Below, in pieces: positions 1-8,965 of a stretch of DNA of 64,000 nt; position 1 is the first letter of the stretch; the number at the start of each line of letters is the position of its first letter. The notes below the pieces were generated by a model. That model was not told where the DNA came from, ran no database searches, and was given only the letters and a program-made list of their open reading frames with translations. Location: positions 246,844 through 310,843 of the forward strand of contig CAKPXF010000001.1 of the NCBI GenBank assembly GCA_934201705.1, written 5' to 3'. The translations under genes were made by a program, and so were the position numbers. The stretch comes from an uncultured Bacilli bacterium. Lineage in GTDB: Bacteria; Bacillota_I; Bacilli_A; RFN20; CAG-631.

Positions 1-357
1 GATTTAATTTGTAGTACAAATTTATTTGACAAGGAATTACTTGAAAATGAGGTTGATGAATATATAAAAAGGAGTATTGCTTATGGATGTCCACTTGATA
101 CTCGTTCACTATATTCAAAAACTGATTGGCAAATTTGGGTGGCTTCATTAACAACTAATATTGATAAGCAAAAAGTATTTTATAAGAAGATAAATGAATT
201 TATATTAAACAGTAATGATCGAATGCCATTTGTTGACTGGTATTATTGTGATTCAGCATCTTCTTGTAAGTATTGTGTAGATAATAGAATGTTTACAAAT
301 AGAAGTGTGCAAGCTGGATGCTTTGCACCACTATATTACAAATATAAAAAAAATTAG
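1..357 (+). CDS. GtaA-like (DUF4965/DUF1793) protein, C-terminal fragment
   Basis: The reading frame is open from base 1, so the gene starts outside the window; only the last 118 residues are present. The visible part carries a run of motifs typical of the DUF1793 half of glutaminase A-like proteins: YGCPLDTR, then SKTDWQIW, then MPFVDWYY, then a final NRSVQAGCF before the C-terminus. In this family these segments belong to an alpha/alpha-barrel; members are extracellular or periplasmic, and many occur in glycan-utilisation loci where their true substrate is unclear. The gene ends 12 bases before a sugar-binding lipoprotein, so it is probably the upstream member of the same operon. The family call is good; the enzymatic activity cannot be read from this fragment. 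Confidence 0.72.
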   Translation, partial: DLICSTNLFDKELLENEVDEYIKRSIAYGCPLDTRSLYSKTDWQIWVASLTTNIDKQKVFYKKINEFILNSNDRMPFVDWYYCDSASSCKYCVDNRMFTNRSVQAGCFAPLYYKYKKN

Positions 358-369
358 GGAGGGAAAAAT

Positions 370-2038
370 ATGAATAAAAAGTATTTAGCATTAACAACTT
401 TGGTATTGAGTGGTTTATTTACAAGCTGTGGACTACGAAATGATAGTGAAGAACAAATTGATGAAACTAAAACACAAATAACTGTTTATAACTTTGATGG
501 TGGTATTGGGACTGATTGGCTTTATAAGGTAAAAAATATGTTTGAAGAAAAGTATGCTACTACTTCATTTGAAGAAGGAAAGGTTGGCGCTCAAATATTC
601 ATTAATCCACAAAAGACTAATGGCTATGGAACGCTTTCAACATTTGCTGGTTCTACAAACGATGTTATGTTTAATGAATATGTCCGTTATAACGATTATG
701 TTTCACAAATTATTTTTAGACATTTCAGATATTGTAGAGTCAACTGCTGATGGTGATACAGCTACTATTGGATCTAAACTTAGGAAAGAAGCAATTACAT
801 CTTTAACAGCTTATGATGGTAAGTATTATGCTTTGCCTCATTATGAGGTTTATCAAGGTTTAATTTATGATATTGATTTGTTTGATTCAAAGAAATTGTA
901 CTTTGCAGATGACCAAGACAATGGAAATGAAGGTTTTATAATTAAAAATACGGATAAAAAATCATGTGGACCAGATGGTATTTATAACACAGTTGATGAT
1001 GGACTTCCTTCATCATATGAAGAATTCTTTAAGTTATGTGACTATATTAATACTAAAGGTTGTACACCTATTGTGTGGACAGGTGAATATTCTGAATACA
1101 CAGAATACTTACTAAACTCATTAGTAAATAATTACTTAGGTCAAGAGGATGCGATGGTTAATTACACTTTGGATAGCAATGGTAGAAAAATAGATATTGT
1201 TACTGGTTTTGATAGCGATGATAATCCAATAATTGACCAAATTGCAATTACATCAGCTAATGCATATTTATTAAAGCAACAGCCAGCAAAATATTATGCT
1301 ATTAAGTTCTTAGAAAGAATTATGAGTAATAGCTCATATTATTATCGCGATAGCTTATACAATCAAACATTTTCACATACAGATGCTCAAGAAACATTTG
1401 TTTTCTCATCTTTAGAAAATAAACCAATTGCTATGCTAATTGATGGAACATGGTGGGAAAATGAAGCAACTAATAGTGGGGCAATTGAAAGATCAATTAA
1501 TACATATGGCGATAGAGCAAAAAATAGAAATTATGGATTTTTACCTCTACCTAAAAAATTAACTGGAAGAGTTAATGAAAATGAAGGAAATGAACCTGTA
1601 TTTGAAGATTATATTAATGCTTATTGCTGCATTAATGCTAAAATTGATGAAAGTAAAATTAAACTTGCTAAAGAATTCGTTAAGTTTTGCTATTCTGATA
1701 TTGGACTACAAACATTTACTGTTCAAACAGGAATTGCAAAAGGTGTAACTTATTCTCTTACTGATGAACAATATGAACAATTATCACCATTTGCTAAAAA
1801 TGCTTGGTCAATAAGAAAAAATGCCAAAATTGTTTATCCTCATTCTGCTAATAAACTATTTATTAATAATGAAAGAGCTTTAACTAGTGATGTATGGCAA
1901 ACAACCATTGATAGTCAACCATATTTGTTAACATATACAGCAATAAAAGATGGTAAAAAGAGTGCAAAAGATATATTTAATGGTATGAGAATTAGTAAAA
2001 GTACTTGGGAAAGCAAATACGGAAAATGGCTTGATTAG
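370..2038 (+). pseudogene. Sugar ABC transporter substrate-binding lipoprotein, frameshifted
   Basis: This is an extracellular solute-binding protein of the sugar-binding family 1 type, broken by one frameshift. The N-terminal part (370 to about 717) starts with a lipoprotein signal ending in LFTSC at residues 16-20 and reads to NDYVSQII. The continuation (about 718-2038) is in the next frame and begins LDISDIVEST, running to the stop. Deleting one T from the five-T run at 713-717 restores a single protein of about 555 residues. The restored protein would bind sugar outside the cell and deliver it to the two permeases that follow 8 bases downstream. A start is set by AGGGAGGG at 357-364. The lesion may be a genuine recent mutation or a homopolymer sequencing error; the rest of both frames is undamaged, which favours error or a very recent event. 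Confidence 0.85.
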
Positions 2039-2046
2039 GAAATTAT

Positions 2047-2949
2047 ATGAAACAAGAAAGTGCATTTAAAAAAAGAAGAAGAAGTCAATTAATATTTTAT
2101 ATATGTATTGTATGTCTTCCTATGCTACAATTCTTAATATTTTATATTGGGGTAAATCTAAATTCTATTCTTTTAGCCTTTAAAAGCTATGATTTAGAAA
2201 AAGGTTATTATTTTTCAGGATTTAATAACTTTGTACAAATCCTTAAAGACTTTAAGGATGTACCATATTTATCAATTTCAATTAAGAATTCTTTGATTTT
2301 ATATTTAGCAACTCTTTTAGCAATGCTTTTATCATTACTATTCTCATTTTATATTTATAAAAGAAGAACATTTGGAGCATTTTTTAAAATAATTTTATTT
2401 TTACCAAATATTGTTTCGGGATTAATTATTGCTTTAATGTATAAATACTTTGTTGAAAATGCTATTCCGGCTTTTGCTTTAAAATTAAACCATGTTATAA
2501 GCGGTTTATTATCATCAGCTAATACAGCAATGATAACAATTATAGCCTTTAATGTTTTAATAAGCTTTGGAACACAAACATTACTTTTTTCTGGAGCAAT
2601 GGATGGAATATCATCTTCAATTGATGATGCTTGTAAAATGGATGGCTGTAGTCCATTACAAGAATTTATTTATATAGTATTACCAATGATTTGGCCAACA
2701 ATTACTACATTTTTAATTGTTGGAGTTGCAACGATTTTTACAAACCAAATGTGCTTATTTAGTTTCTTTGGTACTAAGGCATCATATTCATATTATACAT
2801 TTGGTTATTATTTATATCGTTCAATACAAACAGCAACCTTAAGTGATTATCCTTATTTAGCAGCTATGGGCTTGATTTTAACATTAATTGCCGTTCCATT
2901 AACATATTTAATGAAATTTGCTGCTGAAAAAATTGGGCCTAAGTTTTAA
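2047..2949 (+). CDS. Sugar ABC transporter permease (MalF/UgpA type)
   Basis: A 300-residue inner-membrane permease of the CUT1 carbohydrate importer class. It has six predicted membrane segments, with the first after a basic start (KKRRRSQ) at about residues 15-38. The cytoplasmic EAA loop that docks the ATPase is near residues 195-215 and reads DACKMDGCSPLQEF, a slightly divergent form of the usual EAA-DGA pattern. It lies 8 bases after the binding protein and 14 bases before the partner permease, so the three form one importer. No ATP-binding subunit is encoded nearby, which is common for CUT1 systems that share one MsmX/UgpC-like ATPase. The substrate is not known; neighbouring glycan-binding lipoproteins suggest oligosaccharides. 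Confidence 0.88.
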   Translation: MKQESAFKKRRRSQLIFYICIVCLPMLQFLIFYIGVNLNSILLAFKSYDLEKGYYFSGFNNFVQILKDFKDVPYLSISIKNSLILYLATLLAMLLSLLFSFYIYKRRTFGAFFKIILFLPNIVSGLIIALMYKYFVENAIPAFALKLNHVISGLLSSANTAMITIIAFNVLISFGTQTLLFSGAMDGISSSIDDACKMDGCSPLQEFIYIVLPMIWPTITTFLIVGVATIFTNQMCLFSFFGTKASYSYYTFGYYLYRSIQTATLSDYPYLAAMGLILTLIAVPLTYLMKFAAEKIGPKF

Positions 2950-2963
2950 AGGAGGTATGATTA

Positions 2964-3869
2964 ATGAATAAAATAGTTAGTAAACTAAAAAGAACATTTA
3001 ATTCTACTAGTCCTTTGTATGTTATTTTGTTTATATTACTTTTGCTTTATGCAGTATTTATTATTTATTTACTATTATGGGGGATTTTAACATCTGTTAA
3101 AACTCCAGATGATTTTAGAATAAATGTTGTAGGCTTTCCTAAAGGAAAATGGGCATTTTCTAATTTTAGTTATGTTATTTCAAAATTCTATGTTGATGTT
3201 GTTTTAAATGGTGGAATACCTGCTAAAAAATATATTGAAGATATGATTTTATACACAATTTTATATTCTGTTGGTGGGGCCTTTATTTCAACCATTGTCC
3301 CTTGTGTTGTGGCTTATGCAGTTTCAAAGTTTAACTATAAATTTAATGCAATAATTAAAGGAATTGTAATTGTAACTATGATTCTTCCAATTGTTGGATC
3401 AGCCCCTGCTGAAATAGATTTATTAAGAAAGCTACACTTATATGATTCAATTGTTGGAAACTGGATTCAAAAATTTCATTTTCTTGGAATGTATTTTCTA
3501 GTATTCCTATCAGCCTTTAAAACTATTCCTAAGGAATATTATGAGGCTGCTGAAATAGATGGTGCTAATGAATTTAAAATAATGACTAGAATTGTATTTC
3601 CACTGGTAAAGACAGTCTTTACAACAATCATGCTAATAAAGTTTGTTGAGTATTGGAATGATTATCAAACACCACTACTTTATTTGCCAACTCATCCAAC
3701 TCTTGCTTATGGTGTTTATTCATTAAGTGTAACAAATATAAATGGTATGAATAATGTACCTATGAGAATGGCTGGCTGTGTAATTTTATTAGTTCCAATT
3801 TTAATTATTTTCATTTCATTTAGGAAGAAAATAATGGGAAATATTAGCCTTGGCGGCATAAAAGAATAG
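2964..3869 (+). CDS. Sugar ABC transporter permease (MalG/UgpE type)
   Basis: A 301-residue partner permease. Six membrane segments are predicted, with the first at about residues 18-40. The EAA loop is canonical: EAAEIDGANEFK near residues 190-201, followed by RIVFPL. The C-terminus ends GNISLGGIKE, the usual MalG-type tail. A strong AGGAGG at 2950-2955 precedes the ATG. It forms the second half of the transmembrane channel with the upstream permease; the two loops would contact the two copies of a shared ATPase. It lies 14 bases before a large surface protein gene, so the operon appears to continue. Confidence 0.9.
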   Translation: MNKIVSKLKRTFNSTSPLYVILFILLLLYAVFIIYLLLWGILTSVKTPDDFRINVVGFPKGKWAFSNFSYVISKFYVDVVLNGGIPAKKYIEDMILYTILYSVGGAFISTIVPCVVAYAVSKFNYKFNAIIKGIVIVTMILPIVGSAPAEIDLLRKLHLYDSIVGNWIQKFHFLGMYFLVFLSAFKTIPKEYYEAAEIDGANEFKIMTRIVFPLVKTVFTTIMLIKFVEYWNDYQTPLLYLPTHPTLAYGVYSLSVTNINGMNNVPMRMAGCVILLVPILIIFISFRKKIMGNISLGGIKE

Positions 3870-3883
3870 GAGGTATTATAAGT

Positions 3884-6800
3884 ATGAAAAAAAGAAAAAT
3901 AGCCATTTTACTTGCTTCATCTTTAGCTTTTGTTGGTGTAGTATCAGCTTTTTCATTAATTAAAAATGAAAATATTGAATTATTAGGCTTAGAAAGCATT
4001 GAAGGAACCTATTATATTGATGATGAATTTACAGTTCCTGAAGTAAAGGTTAAATATCAAAATAAAGAATATGAATCAACAGCCTATGTTACTTACCCTA
4101 GTGGGAATGTTAGCCAAAATAAGACAATCACTTTAAGTGAATATGGTATTTATAATATTTCTTATTTAGCTCATGTTGAAGACAAAATAATTAGAAAAGA
4201 AGTATCATTTACGGTACTTCAAAAGATGTATTCAATAGTTGGTAGTAAATCAACAGTAACTTATGGAAAGCATGAATATATGGGTGATGAAGAAGGAATA
4301 ATTTTAAACTTAGCACAAAATGAAAAATTCACCTTTAATAAGCCAATTGATTTATCAAAATATAATAGTGCTAATAAGCTAATAAGTTTTAGTGTTATAC
4401 CAGAAACTATTGGAGTTGCTGATGCTAGTAAAATAATTGTTACTTTAACTGATAGATATGATGAAACAAATTATATTAAAATTGAAATCAAAAAATGTGA
4501 TGATAATTTAGCAAAGTGGGCTGAGGTTAATACATATGTTACTGCCAACTGTGCTACTCAAGATGCAATTGGTCTTGAAGCATATCAAACTACAGGTAAC
4601 TTAATTACATATAATGGAAACATTTACAGGTTCCATAGAAATAATCCATATGGGGCTAATATATCATTTTCATTAGCTGGAGCTCCACGCTTTGAATCAA
4701 AGCAAAATCCAAATTATGATCCTATCTATTTAAAGGAGCAAACATTTGATTTATCAATGGATTATGATACAGGTATTATTTATGCTGGATCAAATACAAC
4801 TTTTGTTACAGATTTAAAATCAGATGTTATTTATGGAAATAATTTATGGGAGGGTTTTACAACAGGAGAGGCCTATTTATCATTACAGGCAACAAATTAT
4901 AATGCTGAAAAGCTTAATTTGTTTATAAATAGCATTGCTAATGAAAATGTAAGTAAATATGCCGATAATGTTTATGTAGACGATAAAGCGCCTGAAATTA
5001 CTATTGATTTAAAAGGATATGATGAAGATTCACTACCTAACGCTAAAGTAAATCAAAGATTTAATCTGTTTGATGCAACAGCTTATGATGAATTTGATAA
5101 AGAGGTAGAAGTCAAAAAAGAAGTATATATAAATAGAGGTTTAAAGAATGAATGTAAAATAAATGTTAACAATAATGCTTTTATTCCAACATATAAAGCA
5201 ACATATGAAATTTTATATACTGCAAAAGATTCATTTGGAAACGTAGCTACAAAGGTTATTAAAATAAATGTTGATGATAATGGAAATTCACTTGAAATAG
5301 ACAAAATAACTAATGGTGATTTAGTAGGCTATGCAGGAAAGATTGTTAATGTAAATAAGTTGACATATAAAAATAATGAAGGAAAAGTAAGCGAAAAAAT
5401 AGTTGCAATAAATAAAGATAGTAAAAATGAATATGAGGTTAATAATTATCAATTTTTACCTCTTGAGGTTGGAAAATATGAAATAGTTTATACGTATAGT
5501 GATTATTTATATCAAAATGAATATAAATATGAAATTGATATTAATAAAACAGATATTCCAGCAATTATTGACACAATTAATTTGCCTAAATACTTAATAA
5601 AGGATTGTGCATATACTCTTCCTATTATTAAAGGATATGAATTTACAACTGGAAAAAAGAATGAAATTGCAACAACAATTTATGTAAATGAAGATAATAA
5701 AGGATACGTAAAATTAGATTCAAACATTTATACTAGCAAAGCAAATGAAACTGTAAGCATTAAATATGTTGCTAGCTTTAATAATAAAGAAGAATCTATT
5801 GAAAAAGAAGTCAAAGTAATTGATGTTAATTTTAGTGGCTCATTAAATATTGGAAAATATATGTACACTAATGACTTTACATTTGAAGCAACTAGCAAAT
5901 ATATTGAATATACAACAACTAAAAATGGCTCATCAAAAATGGAATTTATCAATAAATTACAAGCAGACAATTTCCAAGTAAAATTGTGCGCTTCAGAGGA
6001 TAAGCAAAACTTTAATATAATTAATATTTATTTAACTGATAGCACTAGTGATGAAACTATGAAGTTTACATATGAAAAGACAAGATTTGGAACAGTAAGA
6101 TTTTATATAAATGATGAAAATCCTATTGAATATGATACTTTGTTTGCTCAAAGTGATAATCCAATCACCTTTGAATATGATAATGAATCATTAACAGTTT
6201 CCGCTCACCCAAATAAATATATATCTTTAAATGATTTTAAAGGCTTTAAGAGTAGATATGTTTATTTAACATTAGAAATCATAAATGATAATAATAATGC
6301 TTCCATAAAGGTTTTCAATATTAATGGTCAGCCTTTATCAAAGGTAACTGGTGATATTATTGATCCTAGAATTAGCGCATCACCAAGCCTTGGAGACAAG
6401 CAAATAAATAGTATTCACACAATTAATGCTGTAACTATTAGTGATGTATTGGATACAAGTATGAAATCATATATGAAAGTTACTGATCCTGATAAGGAAG
6501 TTGTTAGAAGTGTTGATGGAATTTTACTTGATGAAAAAGCCTCATATGAACGTGATTATCAAATAAAATTAGATAAATATGGCGATTATTTAATTTATTA
6601 TTATGCAGTTGATAGTAATGAAAATGAAGCAGTTTATTCTTATGTAATAACAGTTACAGACACGACCCCTCCAGTAGTTACAATAGTAAATCCACAAACT
6701 GAAGGAAATGTTAATAAGGAAATAAATATAGCTTCAATAAGAATTAGTGATAATAGTAGTAAGACATTTACAATTTATGTTTGTGTAAAGGTACCAAATG

Positions 6801-6952
6801 GTAAAATTTATTCTCTTGTAAATGTAAATGAAACAATGGTTGTTAGTAAGTCATTTACACCACAAACAACAGGTAAATATACTATTTATTATTACGTAGA
6901 GGATGAATCGGGAAATACAAGCTGTGTTTCTTATGAAATAAACGTTAGATAG
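3884..6952 (+). CDS. Large secreted surface protein with Ig-like modules
   Basis: A 1022-residue exported protein that I cannot assign to a named family. The N-terminus is a signal peptide with a basic start (MKKRKIA) and a hydrophobic stretch ending VVSAFS; there is no lipobox Cys and no sortase motif at the C-terminus, so it may be released or held by an uncleaved signal. After an Ig-like module (about residues 35-110) comes a region of about 250 residues resembling a concanavalin/laminin-G-like beta-sandwich, then several bacterial Ig-like modules. The last (from about residue 925) has the TDTTPPVV start and YYYVEDESGN end typical of HYR-type folds. It sits between a sugar importer and glycan-related lipoproteins, so a role in binding polysaccharide at the cell surface is likely. 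No catalytic motif is visible. Confidence 0.7.
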   Translation: MKKRKIAILLASSLAFVGVVSAFSLIKNENIELLGLESIEGTYYIDDEFTVPEVKVKYQNKEYESTAYVTYPSGNVSQNKTITLSEYGIYNISYLAHVEDKIIRKEVSFTVLQKMYSIVGSKSTVTYGKHEYMGDEEGIILNLAQNEKFTFNKPIDLSKYNSANKLISFSVIPETIGVADASKIIVTLTDRYDETNYIKIEIKKCDDNLAKWAEVNTYVTANCATQDAIGLEAYQTTGNLITYNGNIYRFHRNNPYGANISFSLAGAPRFESKQNPNYDPIYLKEQTFDLSMDYDTGIIYAGSNTTFVTDLKSDVIYGNNLWEGFTTGEAYLSLQATNYNAEKLNLFINSIANENVSKYADNVYVDDKAPEITIDLKGYDEDSLPNAKVNQRFNLFDATAYDEFDKEVEVKKEVYINRGLKNECKINVNNNAFIPTYKATYEILYTAKDSFGNVATKVIKINVDDNGNSLEIDKITNGDLVGYAGKIVNVNKLTYKNNEGKVSEKIVAINKDSKNEYEVNNYQFLPLEVGKYEIVYTYSDYLYQNEYKYEIDINKTDIPAIIDTINLPKYLIKDCAYTLPIIKGYEFTTGKKNEIATTIYVNEDNKGYVKLDSNIYTSKANETVSIKYVASFNNKEESIEKEVKVIDVNFSGSLNIGKYMYTNDFTFEATSKYIEYTTTKNGSSKMEFINKLQADNFQVKLCASEDKQNFNIINIYLTDSTSDETMKFTYEKTRFGTVRFYINDENPIEYDTLFAQSDNPITFEYDNESLTVSAHPNKYISLNDFKGFKSRYVYLTLEIINDNNNASIKVFNINGQPLSKVTGDIIDPRISASPSLGDKQINSIHTINAVTISDVLDTSMKSYMKVTDPDKEVVRSVDGILLDEKASYERDYQIKLDKYGDYLIYYYAVDSNENEAVYSYVITVTDTTPPVVTIVNPQTEGNVNKEINIASIRISDNSSKTFTIYVCVKVPNGKIYSLVNVNETMVVSKSFTPQTTGKYTIYYYVEDESGNTSCVSYEINVR

Positions 6953-6963
6953 GAGGAGAGAAA

Positions 6964-8952
6964 ATGAAAAAAATTATGGCACTTTTATTAAGTATAGCAT
7001 CTCTTTTATCAATTAGTAGTTGTAATAATAGCAATACTGATTCTTCATCTAGCTTTGTTGACTCAACAAATCAAGAGCAAGAGTTTGATTTTTCTGGATC
7101 TAATACTAAATATAATAATCATGGTGATGTTAAAGGCTCAATTCATAAGCTAAATCAAACTGAAACAAATGATTATTTCATAAACAATGGCACTACATCA
7201 TATAAAATTGTAATTGCTAACGATGCAAGTAATGAGATTATTGTTTATGTAAAGGATTTGATTGCTTTAATTAATGAAGCAACTAATCTTACCCTTGAAT
7301 ATGTTTATGAAAAGGATTTTAAAGAAAATGATAAATTTATATCAATTGGTAATACCTCTTTATTTAAAAATAGTGGAATTACCTTAGATTATGATGAATT
7401 AAAATCCCAAGGGTATGTTATTAAAACAATAAACAAAGCAATTTATATGAATGGCTTTACAGATTCATCATGTGCTTATGCTATTTATCAATTTTTAACT
7501 ATGACTGTAAATTATGAGTTTTATGGTCCAAACACTTATTATATTGATAAAAATGTAAGTAGCATAAAATTAATGAATTATGATGTTGTTGATGCTCCAG
7601 ATATTGAATATAGAATGACAAGCTATAACTTTGCTCAAGGCGCATCAGTAAGAAAATATCGTTTAACAATTGAAGATGCCTTTATGTCAGTTAATGGTGT
7701 AAGATGGCATAATACCTTTGAATATTTTCCAAAGGCTACATATTTAGAAAGTAACCCAGAATGGTATTCAGATGATGGTACGCAGCTTTGCTACACAGCT
7801 CATGGAAATAAAGAATCACGTTTAAAAATGATTGAGCATGTAAGCGATGTTATTAAAGAATCTATGATAGCAAATCCTAGTAAAAATGTAATTACCTTTA
7901 CTATTCAAGATAGCGATACATTTTGTAGCTGTACAACTTGTAAGAATAGTAAAATCAAATACAATGGAGCTAATTCAGCAGTAATTATTCAATTTTTAAA
8001 TGAGGTTTCAAATAATATTAATAGTTGGTTTAAAGCGGAAGGAAAAGAATATGAACGTGATTTAAAAATATTATTCTTTGCTTATTTATCAACAAATGTA
8101 GCGCCAGTAAATTATGATAGTAGCACTAATACATATTCTCCAGTTGATAGTAGTGTTGTTTGTAATGATGATGTTTGTGTATTCTTTGCTGATATTAGAG
8201 GCGATTATACTCATTCATATTATGATGAAACATCAGCAAATGATATCTATATTAAAAATATGAAAGCTTGGACAAGTGTTAGTAAAACATTCTTCTTTTG
8301 GACATATTCAACTAATTTTAGATATTATTTAACTCCATATAATTCCTTTAATGCTATGCAAGAAACATATAAATTTGCTGTTGAATGTAATACGGCTTAT
8401 TTATATGATCAAGCCCAATATAATCAAGGCCAATCGGCAACTGGCTGGTCATTTTTAAAGGAATATTTAACATCAAAGCTATTATGGAATGTTAATTTAA
8501 ACCAAGATGCTTTAATAAATAATTTCTTTGCTAATTTTTATTCAAATGAAGCTTCTACTATAATGAAGCAATTATTTGATGAATATCGCGTTTTAGCAAC
8601 ATATCAAACAGATGTTTTAGGATTTTCAGGAGCTAGTTCTATTTATCATAATGCTTTAAAATCAGAATATTGGCCAAAGAACACCTTATTAAAATGGATT
8701 AATATGTTTGATGATGCTTTAAAGGCAATTGAACCATTAAGGAAAAAGGATGTTGGAGCTTATCAAACTTATTATAGTAACATTACATCAGAAAGAGTCG
8801 CTTATGTATATTTACTTCTTAAGATTTATAATGCTAGCTTATCAAATGATGAACTAACTTATTATAAGAAGTTGTTCCATGATGATGCTGAAGGAAATGG
8901 AATGATTTACGAAGGCGAAAATGGATCACTTATTTCCGATATTTTAAAATAG
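6964..8952 (+). CDS. DUF4838 lipoprotein, likely glycan-active
   Basis: A 662-residue lipoprotein; the signal ends LLSISSC near residue 20 and is followed by a short Asn/Ser linker. The middle region has the hallmarks of DUF4838: WHNTFEYFP, NPEWYSDDG, a SDTFCSCTTCKN segment with three closely spaced cysteines, and a long helical stretch ending in ILFFAYLST. An N-terminal module of about 150 residues (from IVIANDASNEIIVYV) resembles the alpha/beta domain that precedes the catalytic barrel in GH20 and GH67-like enzymes. DUF4838 proteins are thought to be TIM-barrel glycosidase relatives, but activity is mostly unproven. It follows the surface protein by 11 bases with a good AGGAGG site, so it is in the same operon. 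Confidence 0.78.
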   Translation: MKKIMALLLSIASLLSISSCNNSNTDSSSSFVDSTNQEQEFDFSGSNTKYNNHGDVKGSIHKLNQTETNDYFINNGTTSYKIVIANDASNEIIVYVKDLIALINEATNLTLEYVYEKDFKENDKFISIGNTSLFKNSGITLDYDELKSQGYVIKTINKAIYMNGFTDSSCAYAIYQFLTMTVNYEFYGPNTYYIDKNVSSIKLMNYDVVDAPDIEYRMTSYNFAQGASVRKYRLTIEDAFMSVNGVRWHNTFEYFPKATYLESNPEWYSDDGTQLCYTAHGNKESRLKMIEHVSDVIKESMIANPSKNVITFTIQDSDTFCSCTTCKNSKIKYNGANSAVIIQFLNEVSNNINSWFKAEGKEYERDLKILFFAYLSTNVAPVNYDSSTNTYSPVDSSVVCNDDVCVFFADIRGDYTHSYYDETSANDIYIKNMKAWTSVSKTFFFWTYSTNFRYYLTPYNSFNAMQETYKFAVECNTAYLYDQAQYNQGQSATGWSFLKEYLTSKLLWNVNLNQDALINNFFANFYSNEASTIMKQLFDEYRVLATYQTDVLGFSGASSIYHNALKSEYWPKNTLLKWINMFDDALKAIEPLRKKDVGAYQTYYSNITSERVAYVYLLLKIYNASLSNDELTYYKKLFHDDAEGNGMIYEGENGSLISDILK

Positions 8953-8965
8953 GAGTGGTAAGGCT

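Noticed and set aside
542..2038. A separate 498-aa gene starting at 542
   Set aside because: Its first 55 or so residues are an out-of-frame reading of the binding protein; the true protein is one frameshifted gene.
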